Positions 18,547 through 27,727 of a DNA stretch of 36,467 nt are shown in pieces. The translations under genes were made by a program, and so were the position numbers. Numbering within the stretch: the first letter of the stretch is position 1; each line of letters begins with the position of its first letter. The DNA comes from Candidatus Woesearchaeota archaeon. Its GTDB lineage: Archaea > Nanobdellota > Nanobdellia > Woesearchaeales > SKIA01. Below the pieces are notes generated by a model that was given only the letters and a program-made list of their open reading frames with translations, ran no database searches and was not told where the DNA came from. The stretch covers positions 1-36,467 of the forward strand of contig SKHI01000011.1 of assembly GCA_007117065.1 (NCBI GenBank), in the 5' to 3' direction.

Positions 18547-21063
18547 ATGCGGACAGATAAACAAATAAAAAAGGAGTTCCTTATTCATGCAAGAAAGAAT
18601 CCCGACGCGTACTATGCAACAGAAATACTCAACAAGCACGGATATACAAGAAAAGAATGCACTGCGTGTAATAAATATTTTTGGAGCATGCATGAACACA
18701 CAGTTTGTGGAGACAGCAGTTGCCAAGGAAAAATAAGTATTTTCGAGAATAACCCATCACAAAAAAGACTTAGCTACGAACAGGTATGGAGCACGTTTAA
18801 ACAACACATGCACGCGCGAGGATATGCTATTATTAGTCGATATCCAGTGGTGGCGCGGTGGAACCCTACAACAGACTTTACTATGGCAAGCATCGCTGCT
18901 TTTCAGCCATACACCGTAAGTGGTGAGGTTGAACCGCCAGCAAAAAAACTCGTCATTCCACAATTCTGTCTTCGATTTGGAGATATTGATAATGTAGGCA
19001 TCACTGGAAGCCATTGTACGGGCTTTGTAATGATAGGGCAAAAACAATTCGTCCAGCCAGAAGAATGGAGTCAAAATGACGCATTCGAAGACTTATTCAC
19101 GTACCTTACAGAAGAACTCGGGCTCCCAAAAGAAGAAATAACTCTGCATGAAGATGCATGGGCAGGCGGAGGAAACTATGGACCTTGTATGGAGTTTTTT
19201 AGCAGAGGAGTGGAATTATGTAACCAAGTATATATGCTCTATGAACAAACAACACAAGGCGCACAGGAACTCAAACTCAAAGTACTTGATATGGGCATGG
19301 GAATGGAACGTATAGCATGGTTTAGCCAGGGAGCACCAACAGTGTATGACGCAGCATTCCCACAAACACTTACACGCATACGAGAACGCATAGGTATGAA
19401 GTTTGATAGCGCGCTCTACGCACGATTCGCACCATACGGGACACTTCTCAACCTAGATGAAGTAGAAGATATTAGTGCTGCATGGAATGAGGTAGCACGA
19501 AAAACAGGAATACCAGTAACTGAACTACGAGAGAAGATACAACCCATGCGAGCAATATATAGTATAGCAGAACACGCACGCAGCCTCCTCTTTGCACTTA
19601 CAGACGGAGCGCTACCCGGAAACGCAGGAGGATACTATAATTTACGCGTTATTTATCGAAGAGCACAACAATTTATAGACACCTACAACTGGAATATAAG
19701 CCTTGAAGAAGTAGCTGCCTGGCATGCAGAAGAACTAGAAGGGCTCTATCCAGAACTCAAAAAAACAATACGAGAAATACAAGAACTCCTTCGCATAGAA
19801 CACCAAAAATACGAAGAAAACAATATACGAGGAGAAGAGATAATAAAAAAAGCACTTACAAAAGACATAACAATACAAAAACTCATAGAGCTATACGAAA
19901 GTAACGGAGTACCGCCTGAGCGCGTACAACAAGAAGCAAAAAAACAAGGAACACGGATAGACATACCAGAAAATTTCTACGCACTCATCCGAGCACAAGA
20001 ACAACAAGAAACAACACAAAGTACAGAAAAAAAACATCTGCTACTTACATATACAAGCCAAACAGCACCACTCTATTATCTGAGCACGAATAACATTAAA
20101 AGTACCTCACACGTGCTTGAAATACATGAAAACGCCGTTGTCGTCGATAAAACAGTCTTTTATCCAACAGGAGGAGGACAAGAATGCGACCTAGGAACAA
20201 TACAGGGACAACGCGTTATTGACGTATACAAACAAGGAAGCGTCATTATACACATACTAGAAGAAAGACCGACATTCGCAGTAGGAGATATAGTGGAACT
20301 CAGTGTGCAATTAGAGCGGCGCATACAACTCAGCCAACACCATACCGCAGCGCACATCATCAACGGAGCAACAAAAGAATTGCTTGGCTCACACGTCTGG
20401 CAAGCAGGAGCACATAAAGACGTTCATAAAGCAAGACTTGATATCACACACTATGAATCACTACATGACGAACAAATACAACGCATAGAAGAACGCGCCA
20501 AACAAATAATAAACGAAGATAAACCAGTGCTCGTACGTGAAATGAAAAAATCAGTCGCAGAACAAGAATATGGGTTTCGCATATATCAAGGAGGAGCAGT
20601 ACCAGGAAACAAGATACGCATCGTAGAAATACCAGACTTTGACATAGAAGCATGTGGAGGAACACACATGCATAGCACAGGAGAAGTACAACTCATAAAA
20701 ATACTGAAAACAACAAAAATACAGGACGGCATTGTGCGCATAGAATTCGTTGCTGGAACCGCAGCACATAACTATGTACAACAAAGAAATGACATACTAG
20801 AAGAATGTGCAAGCCTGCTTGGAGGAGAGGAAAAAGATGTACTCGCCCGAACAGAAGAGCTATTTACGAAATGGAAAAAAGTAAAAAAACTCCGTAAGAA
20901 AAAACAAGAAATACCACAAGAGCTCACTATACTCGAAGCAAGAGGAGAGAAAAAAGGAGACATACTACAACAAGCAGCAGAAGTAGTAAGTGTACAAGAA
21001 GAACACCTTCCAAAAACACTACGAAGATTCCTTAACGATTTAGAGAAAAGAAAGGAAGAATAG
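18547..21063 (+). CDS. alaS: Alanyl-tRNA synthetase, archaeal type
   Basis: 838 aa; N-terminal CTACNKYFWSMHEHTVCGDSSCQG, editing-domain HHTAAHIINGA and CGGTHMHSTGEV. Confidence 0.96.
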   Translation: MRTDKQIKKEFLIHARKNPDAYYATEILNKHGYTRKECTACNKYFWSMHEHTVCGDSSCQGKISIFENNPSQKRLSYEQVWSTFKQHMHARGYAIISRYPVVARWNPTTDFTMASIAAFQPYTVSGEVEPPAKKLVIPQFCLRFGDIDNVGITGSHCTGFVMIGQKQFVQPEEWSQNDAFEDLFTYLTEELGLPKEEITLHEDAWAGGGNYGPCMEFFSRGVELCNQVYMLYEQTTQGAQELKLKVLDMGMGMERIAWFSQGAPTVYDAAFPQTLTRIRERIGMKFDSALYARFAPYGTLLNLDEVEDISAAWNEVARKTGIPVTELREKIQPMRAIYSIAEHARSLLFALTDGALPGNAGGYYNLRVIYRRAQQFIDTYNWNISLEEVAAWHAEELEGLYPELKKTIREIQELLRIEHQKYEENNIRGEEIIKKALTKDITIQKLIELYESNGVPPERVQQEAKKQGTRIDIPENFYALIRAQEQQETTQSTEKKHLLLTYTSQTAPLYYLSTNNIKSTSHVLEIHENAVVVDKTVFYPTGGGQECDLGTIQGQRVIDVYKQGSVIIHILEERPTFAVGDIVELSVQLERRIQLSQHHTAAHIINGATKELLGSHVWQAGAHKDVHKARLDITHYESLHDEQIQRIEERAKQIINEDKPVLVREMKKSVAEQEYGFRIYQGGAVPGNKIRIVEIPDFDIEACGGTHMHSTGEVQLIKILKTTKIQDGIVRIEFVAGTAAHNYVQQRNDILEECASLLGGEEKDVLARTEELFTKWKKVKKLRKKKQEIPQELTILEARGEKKGDILQQAAEVVSVQEEHLPKTLRRFLNDLEKRKEE

Positions 21064-21760
21064 TTGACCAATACGCTTCTAAAGCCTCACTTGAACCATG
21101 ACCAAATGTGTGCGACTGCAAAGAAGCCCCAAGTTCTTGAGAATATTTGAGCGATTGCGAGAAAGCGACAATCTCATCTTGAGGATCATGAAACACCAAT
21201 ACAGAACAAGAAATACTCTTCATGTATGAAGAAGGACGTAGGGAAGAATAAGAACACAGTACATCACGGATGGGAGTATCCGGTAATCGATACACATGAC
21301 GAAACGCTCTGCGCGCAAACAACTCTTCTTCATCTAATACTGGTTGAGAAGACCAATCCCATACAGGAGCAAATAAGAGTAAACCATCAGGCGAGTAGTG
21401 CGCAGCAGAACCCAAAGCAATACTACCGCCAAAACTACTTCCTAAAAAAAACAGTTTTTTAACAGAAAAAAAACTTTTTTTGTTCGTATACAAATTATCT
21501 AAACAACCTTGTTTCATACAGGACACTACTGCTTGTTGATCAACAACAGGATCAGACGCTAAGAAAACACCCTCGCTCTGAAACAACCCTTGATAGGATA
21601 CAACAAATACGTGAAAGCCTTGCTCATACAAAAAATACATTGAGCGAAAGGAAGGAGTTCCAGGCCAGCCAGGAAAAAGAATAATGGCATCTGCAGGAGA
21701 TGGTTGTAGAAGATACTGAATAAACTGTTTGCCTGCATACGAAAATAATACATGTACCAT
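21032..21760 (-). CDS. Alpha/beta hydrolase
   Basis: FFLGSSFGGSIALGSAAHYSPDGLLLFAPV nucleophile elbow; catalytic Asp/His-like DPQDEIV and FGHGSSEA. Confidence 0.75.
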   Translation of the reverse strand: MVHVLFSYAGKQFIQYLLQPSPADAIILFPGWPGTPSFRSMYFLYEQGFHVFVVSYQGLFQSEGVFLASDPVVDQQAVVSCMKQGCLDNLYTNKKSFFSVKKLFFLGSSFGGSIALGSAAHYSPDGLLLFAPVWDWSSQPVLDEEELFARRAFRHVYRLPDTPIRDVLCSYSSLRPSSYMKSISCSVLVFHDPQDEIVAFSQSLKYSQELGASLQSHTFGHGSSEALEAYWSTILPFFSLNR

Positions 21761-21812
21761 ATAACGTAGATTGAAGAAGCGTTTTTAAAAATAACGAAAA
21801 AAAAATATTCTG

Positions 21813-22190
21813 CTATATCCTATCAGCAATAGAAATGCTCTGCACCTCTTGGGGCTCTAACAATAGCACGCCTCTGAGTGTACGCGAAGGATGTTGTTGA
21901 GCAACCCAAGAGACTGCTTTGTCGAATACAGCGCCGGAATCATGATATTGTATAAGCCCCTTTATTTGATACCCATCAAGGCCATTCCATGCAACAAGAG
22001 AAACAAAAGGATTTTCTCGAACGTTTATACGTGTTTTTTGCATGAAGTAGTCAAAAAGCCACACCATAGTATCAATACAACGGATTGAGGATACAGGAAC
22101 GGCATTTATACCACTTGGACCAGTTGTTGCCAGGACTTTACTTGACGCGTCATGCAACAAGATGTCAACAACAGCCGAAGAGAGCATCAT
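21813..22190 (-). CDS. Pyridoxamine 5'-phosphate oxidase-like (FMN-binding split barrel) family protein
   Basis: VLATTGPSGINAVPVSSIRCIDTMVWLFDYFMQKTRINVRENPFVSLVAW. Confidence 0.7.
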   Translation of the reverse strand: MMLSSAVVDILLHDASSKVLATTGPSGINAVPVSSIRCIDTMVWLFDYFMQKTRINVRENPFVSLVAWNGLDGYQIKGLIQYHDSGAVFDKAVSWVAQQHPSRTLRGVLLLEPQEVQSISIADRI

Positions 22191-23872
22191 GCTTCACATG
22201 CTTCACAGAGTTTCTTCTGATTAAGCTTTTGCGCAGCATTTGTACTATGTTGATAGTACAAGGATTTAATACCTAACTTCCATGCAGCGATATAAAATTG
22301 ATTAATCTCTTTTATCGTTGTTTCAGGATGAATCATGATATTGAGTGACTGGCCTTGATCAACATAATCTTGACGAACAGCTGCTTGATGAATAATGCTC
22401 ATCTGATCGATCTCCGGATAGGTCTTAAAGACTGCGCGCTCTTGTTCTGATAAGAAATCAAGATGTTGAACAGACCCATCGTGGTCACGAATACTCCTCC
22501 ACACCTCAATAGTGTTCTTTCCTTTCTGCTCAAGAAGTTCAGTAAGGAATGGATTCTTAATCGTAGTCTTAATCTTTTGAATATCTTTGACGTAACAATT
22601 ACTCCATACAGGCTCAATCCCTTGTGACACTTGGCCAAGAATAAATGCTGAGGAAGTTGTTGGAGCAATAGCGTTTAACGTAGTGTTTCTTCGCCCATAC
22701 CCTTTGAGTAGCTCTGGCTCACCAAACAAACGAGCAAGTTCTTCAGATGCTTTGTAAGATCGTTCTTTAACAAGCTTGAAGATCTCTAGATTTAGTTTTG
22801 CAGCTTCCTTACTCTCGAAACTGATCATCTTTGACTGTAACAAGGAATGCCAACCAAGAACACCCATACCAAGAGCACGATGGCGCTTTGCAAAATTGTA
22901 TGCCCGCTCCATAAACAAGAAAGTCTTGTTATCCTCTGGATCATCTGAATCTCTGAAACGCTCTAGCTTGGTAAGAAACTCGGTAATGATAGCGTCTAAG
23001 AAATACACCATCGTTTCAACTGCGTCAGTATCCTTCCATTCATGATAATGCAGAAGATTAATTGATGAAAGAACGCACGTAAAGGACTCCTGCTCATTAC
23101 TGGGAAGCATTATCTCAGTACACATGTTACTTGCATGAATTGTTAATTGCTTGTCTTTATACACATCAACAGTGTTCCTATTGGCAGTATCTGTAAAGAA
23201 AATGTACGGATATCCTTTTTCCATACGCATTTGAATAACCTTCGCCCAAAGCTTACGCTTGTCCTCATCACCAGCTATCATCGCTTCCATCCAATCATCC
23301 TCAACGCAGACGCCATGAGTTAGTTTTTGTATGGGGTTTCCTTCACTTCCAATTTCCATGAACTCAGAAGCATCACCGTGGCTTATGGGCAAGTATGGAG
23401 AAAAATGCCCTCTTCGAGTAGAACCCTGACTGACTACATCAACAAGAGTTTCAAAGAGTCGCATGAAATGCGCCGCACCTGATGATTCTCCATTATTCTT
23501 GATAGGAGCACCTCTTTTTCGCAGTTTACCAAAGAAACCAGATGTACCCCCGCCTAACTTAGACATCATACCCGCCTCGGATTGTGCGAATAATATGGAG
23601 CCCATATTATCATCTAAACAAGAACCAAAACAACTAATCGGAAGACCGCGTTCTAAACCGAAGTTTGTCCAAACAGGAGACGCTAAAGAATAATATCCAC
23701 GCGACATGTAGTCATAGAACTTGTCAGCAAACCCTTCAATTTGAAGAATTTTTTCTGCTGCTTGTGCAAGCTGACGTACTCGTTGTTCCGCGGTTTGCCC
23801 TTCAACTAAATATCCTCGTTCAAGAAACGTTCGACTGTGCTCTGTTAACCAAGAAAAATTGCTTTGTTTCAT
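22187..23872 (-). CDS. nrdA: Class I ribonucleotide reductase catalytic subunit, without an N-terminal ATP-cone
   Basis: SLASPVWTNFGLERGLPISCFGSCLDDNM, GGGTSGFFGKLRKRGAPI, ALGMGVLGWHSLLQ, C-terminal KKLCEACEA; Met 23872 preferred. Confidence 0.93.
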   Translation of the reverse strand: MKQSNFSWLTEHSRTFLERGYLVEGQTAEQRVRQLAQAAEKILQIEGFADKFYDYMSRGYYSLASPVWTNFGLERGLPISCFGSCLDDNMGSILFAQSEAGMMSKLGGGTSGFFGKLRKRGAPIKNNGESSGAAHFMRLFETLVDVVSQGSTRRGHFSPYLPISHGDASEFMEIGSEGNPIQKLTHGVCVEDDWMEAMIAGDEDKRKLWAKVIQMRMEKGYPYIFFTDTANRNTVDVYKDKQLTIHASNMCTEIMLPSNEQESFTCVLSSINLLHYHEWKDTDAVETMVYFLDAIITEFLTKLERFRDSDDPEDNKTFLFMERAYNFAKRHRALGMGVLGWHSLLQSKMISFESKEAAKLNLEIFKLVKERSYKASEELARLFGEPELLKGYGRRNTTLNAIAPTTSSAFILGQVSQGIEPVWSNCYVKDIQKIKTTIKNPFLTELLEQKGKNTIEVWRSIRDHDGSVQHLDFLSEQERAVFKTYPEIDQMSIIHQAAVRQDYVDQGQSLNIMIHPETTIKEINQFYIAAWKLGIKSLYYQHSTNAAQKLNQKKLCEACEA

Positions 23873-23873
23873 A

Positions 23874-25148
23874 TTAAAATAAGTCCTCACTCGTTACGCT
23901 CTGCGCTTTCTTCGTATAATTAATAGATCTTTTTGCAAAGAAGTCTACGTGTTTTGTAGCAATTACTTCATCATCAAACCATTCTGTTTCAGCAAGAATT
24001 TTTTCATTTACCTCAAACACTGCAGGAATACCAATACTTGTTAAGGACCTGTTGAAGCGGTCTTTGATGAATTCATCAATAACAATTTTTGGAAGAAAGT
24101 CCAGCTCGCCCTCAGCAAAAATCCAGTCCACAATCTTTTTCTCACTCTCATATGCTTGTAAGCACATTTCTTGAATGCGTAACTCGTGCGCTTTATCAAA
24201 CCATTGAGGGTTTTCTGCGCGTATTATATTTATGACATCAATACCAAAGTTGCCATGAATTTGCTCTTCCTTACTCGTTGCTTCAACAACATTTGATATA
24301 CCTGGGAACTGGTTTCTGTACTTGTTAAAGGACATGATGATGAGGAACTGACTAAACAAGGATACATGCTCAATGAATAATGAAAAGAGCAGTAAGGACT
24401 GCGAATAATCTTTGTTCTCATCAGTATTTGCATAGCGTAAAGCAGCCTCAAGGTAGTCGACACGTTGCATAATAACAGGCTCTTGCTTTAAGTTCTCAAA
24501 CTCATTGTTCAAACCAAGAAGTTCAAGAAGGTGTGCGTATGCATCATGATGGCGAACTTCACTCTCTGCAAATGTTGAACCTACAGAACCAATTTCTGGC
24601 TTGGGAAGCTTCTTGTACACATCCCCCCAGAACGTTTTTACTGCAACTTCTATCTGCGAAATTGCAAGCATCGTCTTTCGAATAGCATCGCGCTCAGAAG
24701 GAGAAAGACGAACCTTAAAGTCTTGAATATCCCCATCATACTTAAACTCTGTATGAATCCAATACGAATGCCGGATAGCATTCACATACTCTTGTAACTG
24801 CGGATATTCGTAGGGTTTGAGATTAATGCGCTTGGAGAAAATGTTGCTTTTTCGCTTACGCGCTTGCTCGTCACGATACAAAATGTATGCTTTCGCAGTT
24901 TTGTGAAAATCGCTTTGCATAAGTTGCTCCTCTACAACATTCTGAATTTCCTCAATACCAGGAACATAGTCAGAATCAGTGCCAGCAATTCTTTCCAGTT
25001 GGGCAACCACTCGATTAGACACCTCCTTTGCATCAGAAAGACTCCCTTGCTGTACCTCTTGCATAGCCTTGTAGATTGCTAATGCAATTTTTTCATCATT
25101 GAATGCTTTTATCGAACCATCTCGTTTCTTAACATACTGTAAACCCAT
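23874..25148 (-). CDS. nrdB: Class I ribonucleotide reductase radical-generating subunit with N-terminal ATP-cone
   Basis: N-terminal VKKRDGSIKAFNDEKIALAIYKAM...YILYRDEQARKRK (ATP-cone), then ferritin-like FAESEVRHHDAYAHLLE with ExxH and Tyr. Confidence 0.92.
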   Translation of the reverse strand: MGLQYVKKRDGSIKAFNDEKIALAIYKAMQEVQQGSLSDAKEVSNRVVAQLERIAGTDSDYVPGIEEIQNVVEEQLMQSDFHKTAKAYILYRDEQARKRKSNIFSKRINLKPYEYPQLQEYVNAIRHSYWIHTEFKYDGDIQDFKVRLSPSERDAIRKTMLAISQIEVAVKTFWGDVYKKLPKPEIGSVGSTFAESEVRHHDAYAHLLELLGLNNEFENLKQEPVIMQRVDYLEAALRYANTDENKDYSQSLLLFSLFIEHVSLFSQFLIIMSFNKYRNQFPGISNVVEATSKEEQIHGNFGIDVINIIRAENPQWFDKAHELRIQEMCLQAYESEKKIVDWIFAEGELDFLPKIVIDEFIKDRFNRSLTSIGIPAVFEVNEKILAETEWFDDEVIATKHVDFFAKRSINYTKKAQSVTSEDLF

Positions 25149-25171
25149 ACTATACAGGTAGAAAAAAACCC

Positions 25172-25180
25172 TTTATAATC
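25172..25180 (-). promoter_or_regulatory. TATA box of the nrdB-nrdA promoter
   Basis: GATTATAAA on the minus strand, about 28 nt upstream of ATG 25148. Confidence 0.5.
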
Positions 25181-25203
25181 TTTGTTATAATAAAACATAC
25201 ATA

Positions 25204-25219
25204 ACACAATATGTGGCAC
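25204..25219 (-). promoter_or_regulatory. Candidate NrdR box (distal half degenerate)
   Basis: ACACAATATGTGGCAC matches the NrdR consensus acaCwAtATaTwGtgt at 11/16 positions by eye; starts exactly 31 bp from the next box. Confidence 0.45.
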
Positions 25220-25234
25220 TTCAATAGAATAATA

Positions 25235-25250
25235 ACACTGTATATAGTGT
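25235..25250 (-). promoter_or_regulatory. Candidate NrdR box (near-perfect)
   Basis: ACACTGTATATAGTGT matches the NrdR consensus acaCwAtATaTwGtgt at 15/16 positions by eye. Confidence 0.6.
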
Positions 25251-25568
25251 TTTGTGCATATTTTTGTACATACGGAAAATAAAGGTAGCGCTGTACAACA
25301 GAAGAGCTACAACGCAGAAAAAACAGCTCTATACACCCCCATTAAAAAGGAGTGGAAGGCACACTATATAGCAGAAAAATAAGCATACAAAAAGTAAACA
25401 AAAGAAGAAGTTCCAACCACCCAGTGTACAAAAGGAGGAACTGGCGAAAGAATGCGAATAGTGAACAACAGAGTTCTCGTACAAAACTAAAAGCACAGAG
25501 TACACTAGCCACTGCAGAGACAGACCATTATATAAATAATAATAACCCCAGCAGAGGTTAAATACACC

Positions 25569-25964
25569 ATGACAATTGTAAATGCCATACTCATGAAAGA
25601 ACAACACGTTCTGGCAGTAAAAAGGAACACCCAACCCTACAAAGGAATGTATGCATTACCAGGAGGACACGTAGAAACAGGGGAGACCAAACACGAAGCA
25701 CTCATTCGTGAAATAAAAGAGGAAATAAATAGCGAAATACGAATAGAGAAACATGTGGGAACAGTTACAGAAAGAAACATGATCGTTCATTTCTATACAT
25801 GTAAAATCATTCAACAAGAACCATGTAAACCAAATGAGGAAATAGCAGATGTGAAGTGGATGAGCATACCAGAATTTATTGAAAACCTCAAGCAACATCA
25901 CGTAGAAAGCTGGGAAGAACTAGAACACATACTACATGAGCAAAGCAGTCAAGTAAAGATTTGA
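25569..25964 (+). CDS. Nudix hydrolase (MutT-like)
   Basis: GGHVETGETKHEALIREIKEEINSEI, a near-canonical Nudix box. Confidence 0.9.
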   Translation: MTIVNAILMKEQHVLAVKRNTQPYKGMYALPGGHVETGETKHEALIREIKEEINSEIRIEKHVGTVTERNMIVHFYTCKIIQQEPCKPNEEIADVKWMSIPEFIENLKQHHVESWEELEHILHEQSSQVKI

Positions 25965-26059
25965 TGAAGAGACATATTAGTATTTATGCCCCTAAAAGTA
26001 AAAAAAGCAGATACTTCTCCTGTACGCGTAATTGCAATAGAGTAATTCAATAAAATAAC

Positions 26060-26293
26060 TTATTCTATATGCTTATGAATAAACTCAAGGAACAACGCGT
26101 TTCCACCCATAGAAATAAAACTAGCCATAGGAATCTCCTCCTCACTAACACTTGAAAAAGCAGTCTCTATCTCTTGAAGATGCTTTACAAGAGTAAAGCC
26201 AATAACATAACAATACGTACTAAACGTAATTATTGTAATAAGATAAACTATGGTAAACTTATTTTTTATAAATATCTTTTCTATGGCCGACAT
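26060..26293 (-). CDS. Small predicted membrane protein, overlaps the 3' end of relE
   Basis: Hydrophobic FTIVYLITIITFSTYCYVIGF segment; start uncertain. Confidence 0.3.
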   Translation of the reverse strand: MSAIEKIFIKNKFTIVYLITIITFSTYCYVIGFTLVKHLQEIETAFSSVSEEEIPMASFISMGGNALFLEFIHKHIE

Positions 26294-26519
26294 CAATAAC
26301 AAGAACTAATAGCTTATCATGTGCAAGATCAACAATACGCCTATAATTGCCAACTCTAAATTTATATGACGTATCACCAACCAACCTTTTCAAATAAGAA
26401 GCTGGTCGAATGCGCAGTTTATCTAAAGATAAAATTATTCTTTCTCTCTCTTGAGAGTCCATTTTATCAAGAAACTTTTCAACTCTTTTTGATAAAATTA
26501 TTTCATACACGAAAAACAC
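26259..26519 (-). CDS. RelE/ParE-superfamily mRNA interferase toxin
   Basis: YEIILSKRVEKFLDKMD...RPASYLKRLVGDTSYKFRVGNYRRIVDLAHDKLLVLVIDVGHRKDIYKK. Confidence 0.88.
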   Translation of the reverse strand: MFFVYEIILSKRVEKFLDKMDSQERERIILSLDKLRIRPASYLKRLVGDTSYKFRVGNYRRIVDLAHDKLLVLVIDVGHRKDIYKK

Positions 26520-26572
26520 CCGTTAATTCTTTGTACAAAAAAAATGTTTACTTTTGGTTGCATATAAAAAAA

Positions 26573-26797
26573 TTATTGTAAGCCATACTTTTTTTTTATA
26601 TCTGATAGCGTTACAAACTTTCCTTCAGAAATCTCTTTTCTTGACAGAGCAATATCTTTTTTTGTTTGCTCAGATAGTTCTTTTGTATCTTCAATAATAT
26701 TCCAAATGACTTCTTCATACGTCTCTCTAGTAAACAATTTCATCTTATTGAGTTCTTGTTGCAACTCAGAACTTATTTGAATAGTTGTGGAAGCCAT
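26573..26797 (-). CDS. Cognate ribbon-helix-helix-like antitoxin
   Basis: MASTTIQISSELQQELNKMKLFTRETYEEVIWNIIED immediately upstream of relE on the same strand; TATAAAT about 28 nt upstream. Confidence 0.75.
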   Translation of the reverse strand: MASTTIQISSELQQELNKMKLFTRETYEEVIWNIIEDTKELSEQTKKDIALSRKEISEGKFVTLSDIKKKYGLQ

Positions 26798-26875
26798 AGC
26801 AGACCATAAATACCTATAATGTATAAATCTATTTATTGAGCACAGTCTTTTCAAAAAAACAAAAAAAACTCTGTT

Positions 26876-27631
26876 TTACGCTTTTGCATGCTTCCAGAGG
26901 AGTAAGAACTGCTTCTTATAATCTTGAGCTACTTGTGGGTTGTGTATGAGAAACACAATAAACGGCTCAGTCATTAGTTGCACCATAACTGTTTCTCCGA
27001 GTATTTCTACACTCGTAAATGTTGAAAGATTAAGATATCTCCTCTGGGAGCCATCTCTTGCATACGCCTTCTCCTCTCGTGCCGACTCGTCAATAAGTTT
27101 CTTTATGCGTAGCCCAAGTGCTTTTCTCTTTGCGTACACTGAGTAAAATAGTACGTCTAGTATCTTTTTTGCTTGTTTGGGATACGCGTGTATGGGCATA
27201 ATTCCTTGAATAAACAATTCTTTACTCGTTTCTGCTTGAGAGAGAAAAATGTTGTATGCTGTTTTAAATCCTTCAACACCTGTGTACGTCTCGATGGTTG
27301 TTGTATGCGTGTGAGCAGCATATTGTTGTGTGAGCGAAGGGAGGTAAGACTCAAATTCATTTTGAATATCTTCTATTTGTTTTTGTTGCTGTGCTAAGAG
27401 TTCTCGTATTCGTTCTGGAGGCGCAGGAATAAATGTTTTTATTTTGTTTTGTACTACGATACTCAGAAGGCCTTTTTGCTCAAGACTAGAGAATACTTCA
27501 TAAACTCTGCCAGAATTTAGTGATGCATGCTTTATGATCGCGCCAGCAGTGCTTTGTCCCAAAGCGAGCAAGGAAGAATATATTTTCGCTTCAGTTTCTG
27601 TCAAACCAACTTTACGGAGGAGTGCTTGCAT
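26876..27631 (-). CDS. TrmB-family transcriptional regulator
   Basis: LRKVGLTETEAKIYSSLLALGQSTAGAIIKHASLNSGRVYEVFSSLEQKGLLS. Confidence 0.88.
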   Translation of the reverse strand: MQALLRKVGLTETEAKIYSSLLALGQSTAGAIIKHASLNSGRVYEVFSSLEQKGLLSIVVQNKIKTFIPAPPERIRELLAQQQKQIEDIQNEFESYLPSLTQQYAAHTHTTTIETYTGVEGFKTAYNIFLSQAETSKELFIQGIMPIHAYPKQAKKILDVLFYSVYAKRKALGLRIKKLIDESAREEKAYARDGSQRRYLNLSTFTSVEILGETVMVQLMTEPFIVFLIHNPQVAQDYKKQFLLLWKHAKA

Positions 27632-27727
27632 GGTAGTACATATGAGAAAGAATTTATAAAATAAGAGGTTTGCCCCCCACTAATGAAGGGGTTTATTTTT
27701 TATTTGGCTAAACAATACTTTTCTGTA

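Noticed and set aside
25204-25560. RNase P RNA or SRP RNA in the nrdB-Nudix gap
   Set aside because: Looked for conserved RNase P and SRP helix 8 sequence blocks and did not find them.
25352-25561. 69-aa plus-strand ORF in the same gap
   Set aside because: Lys/Ser/Asn-rich without recognisable structure; more likely non-coding or decayed.
25329-25634. 101-aa minus-strand ORF in the nrdB-Nudix gap
   Set aside because: Phe/Tyr/Cys-rich, no plausible start context, runs antisense into the Nudix gene.
25986-26045. 19-aa ORF MPLKVKKADTSPVRVIAIE
   Set aside because: Too short to support; possibly a truncated gene start but no corroboration.
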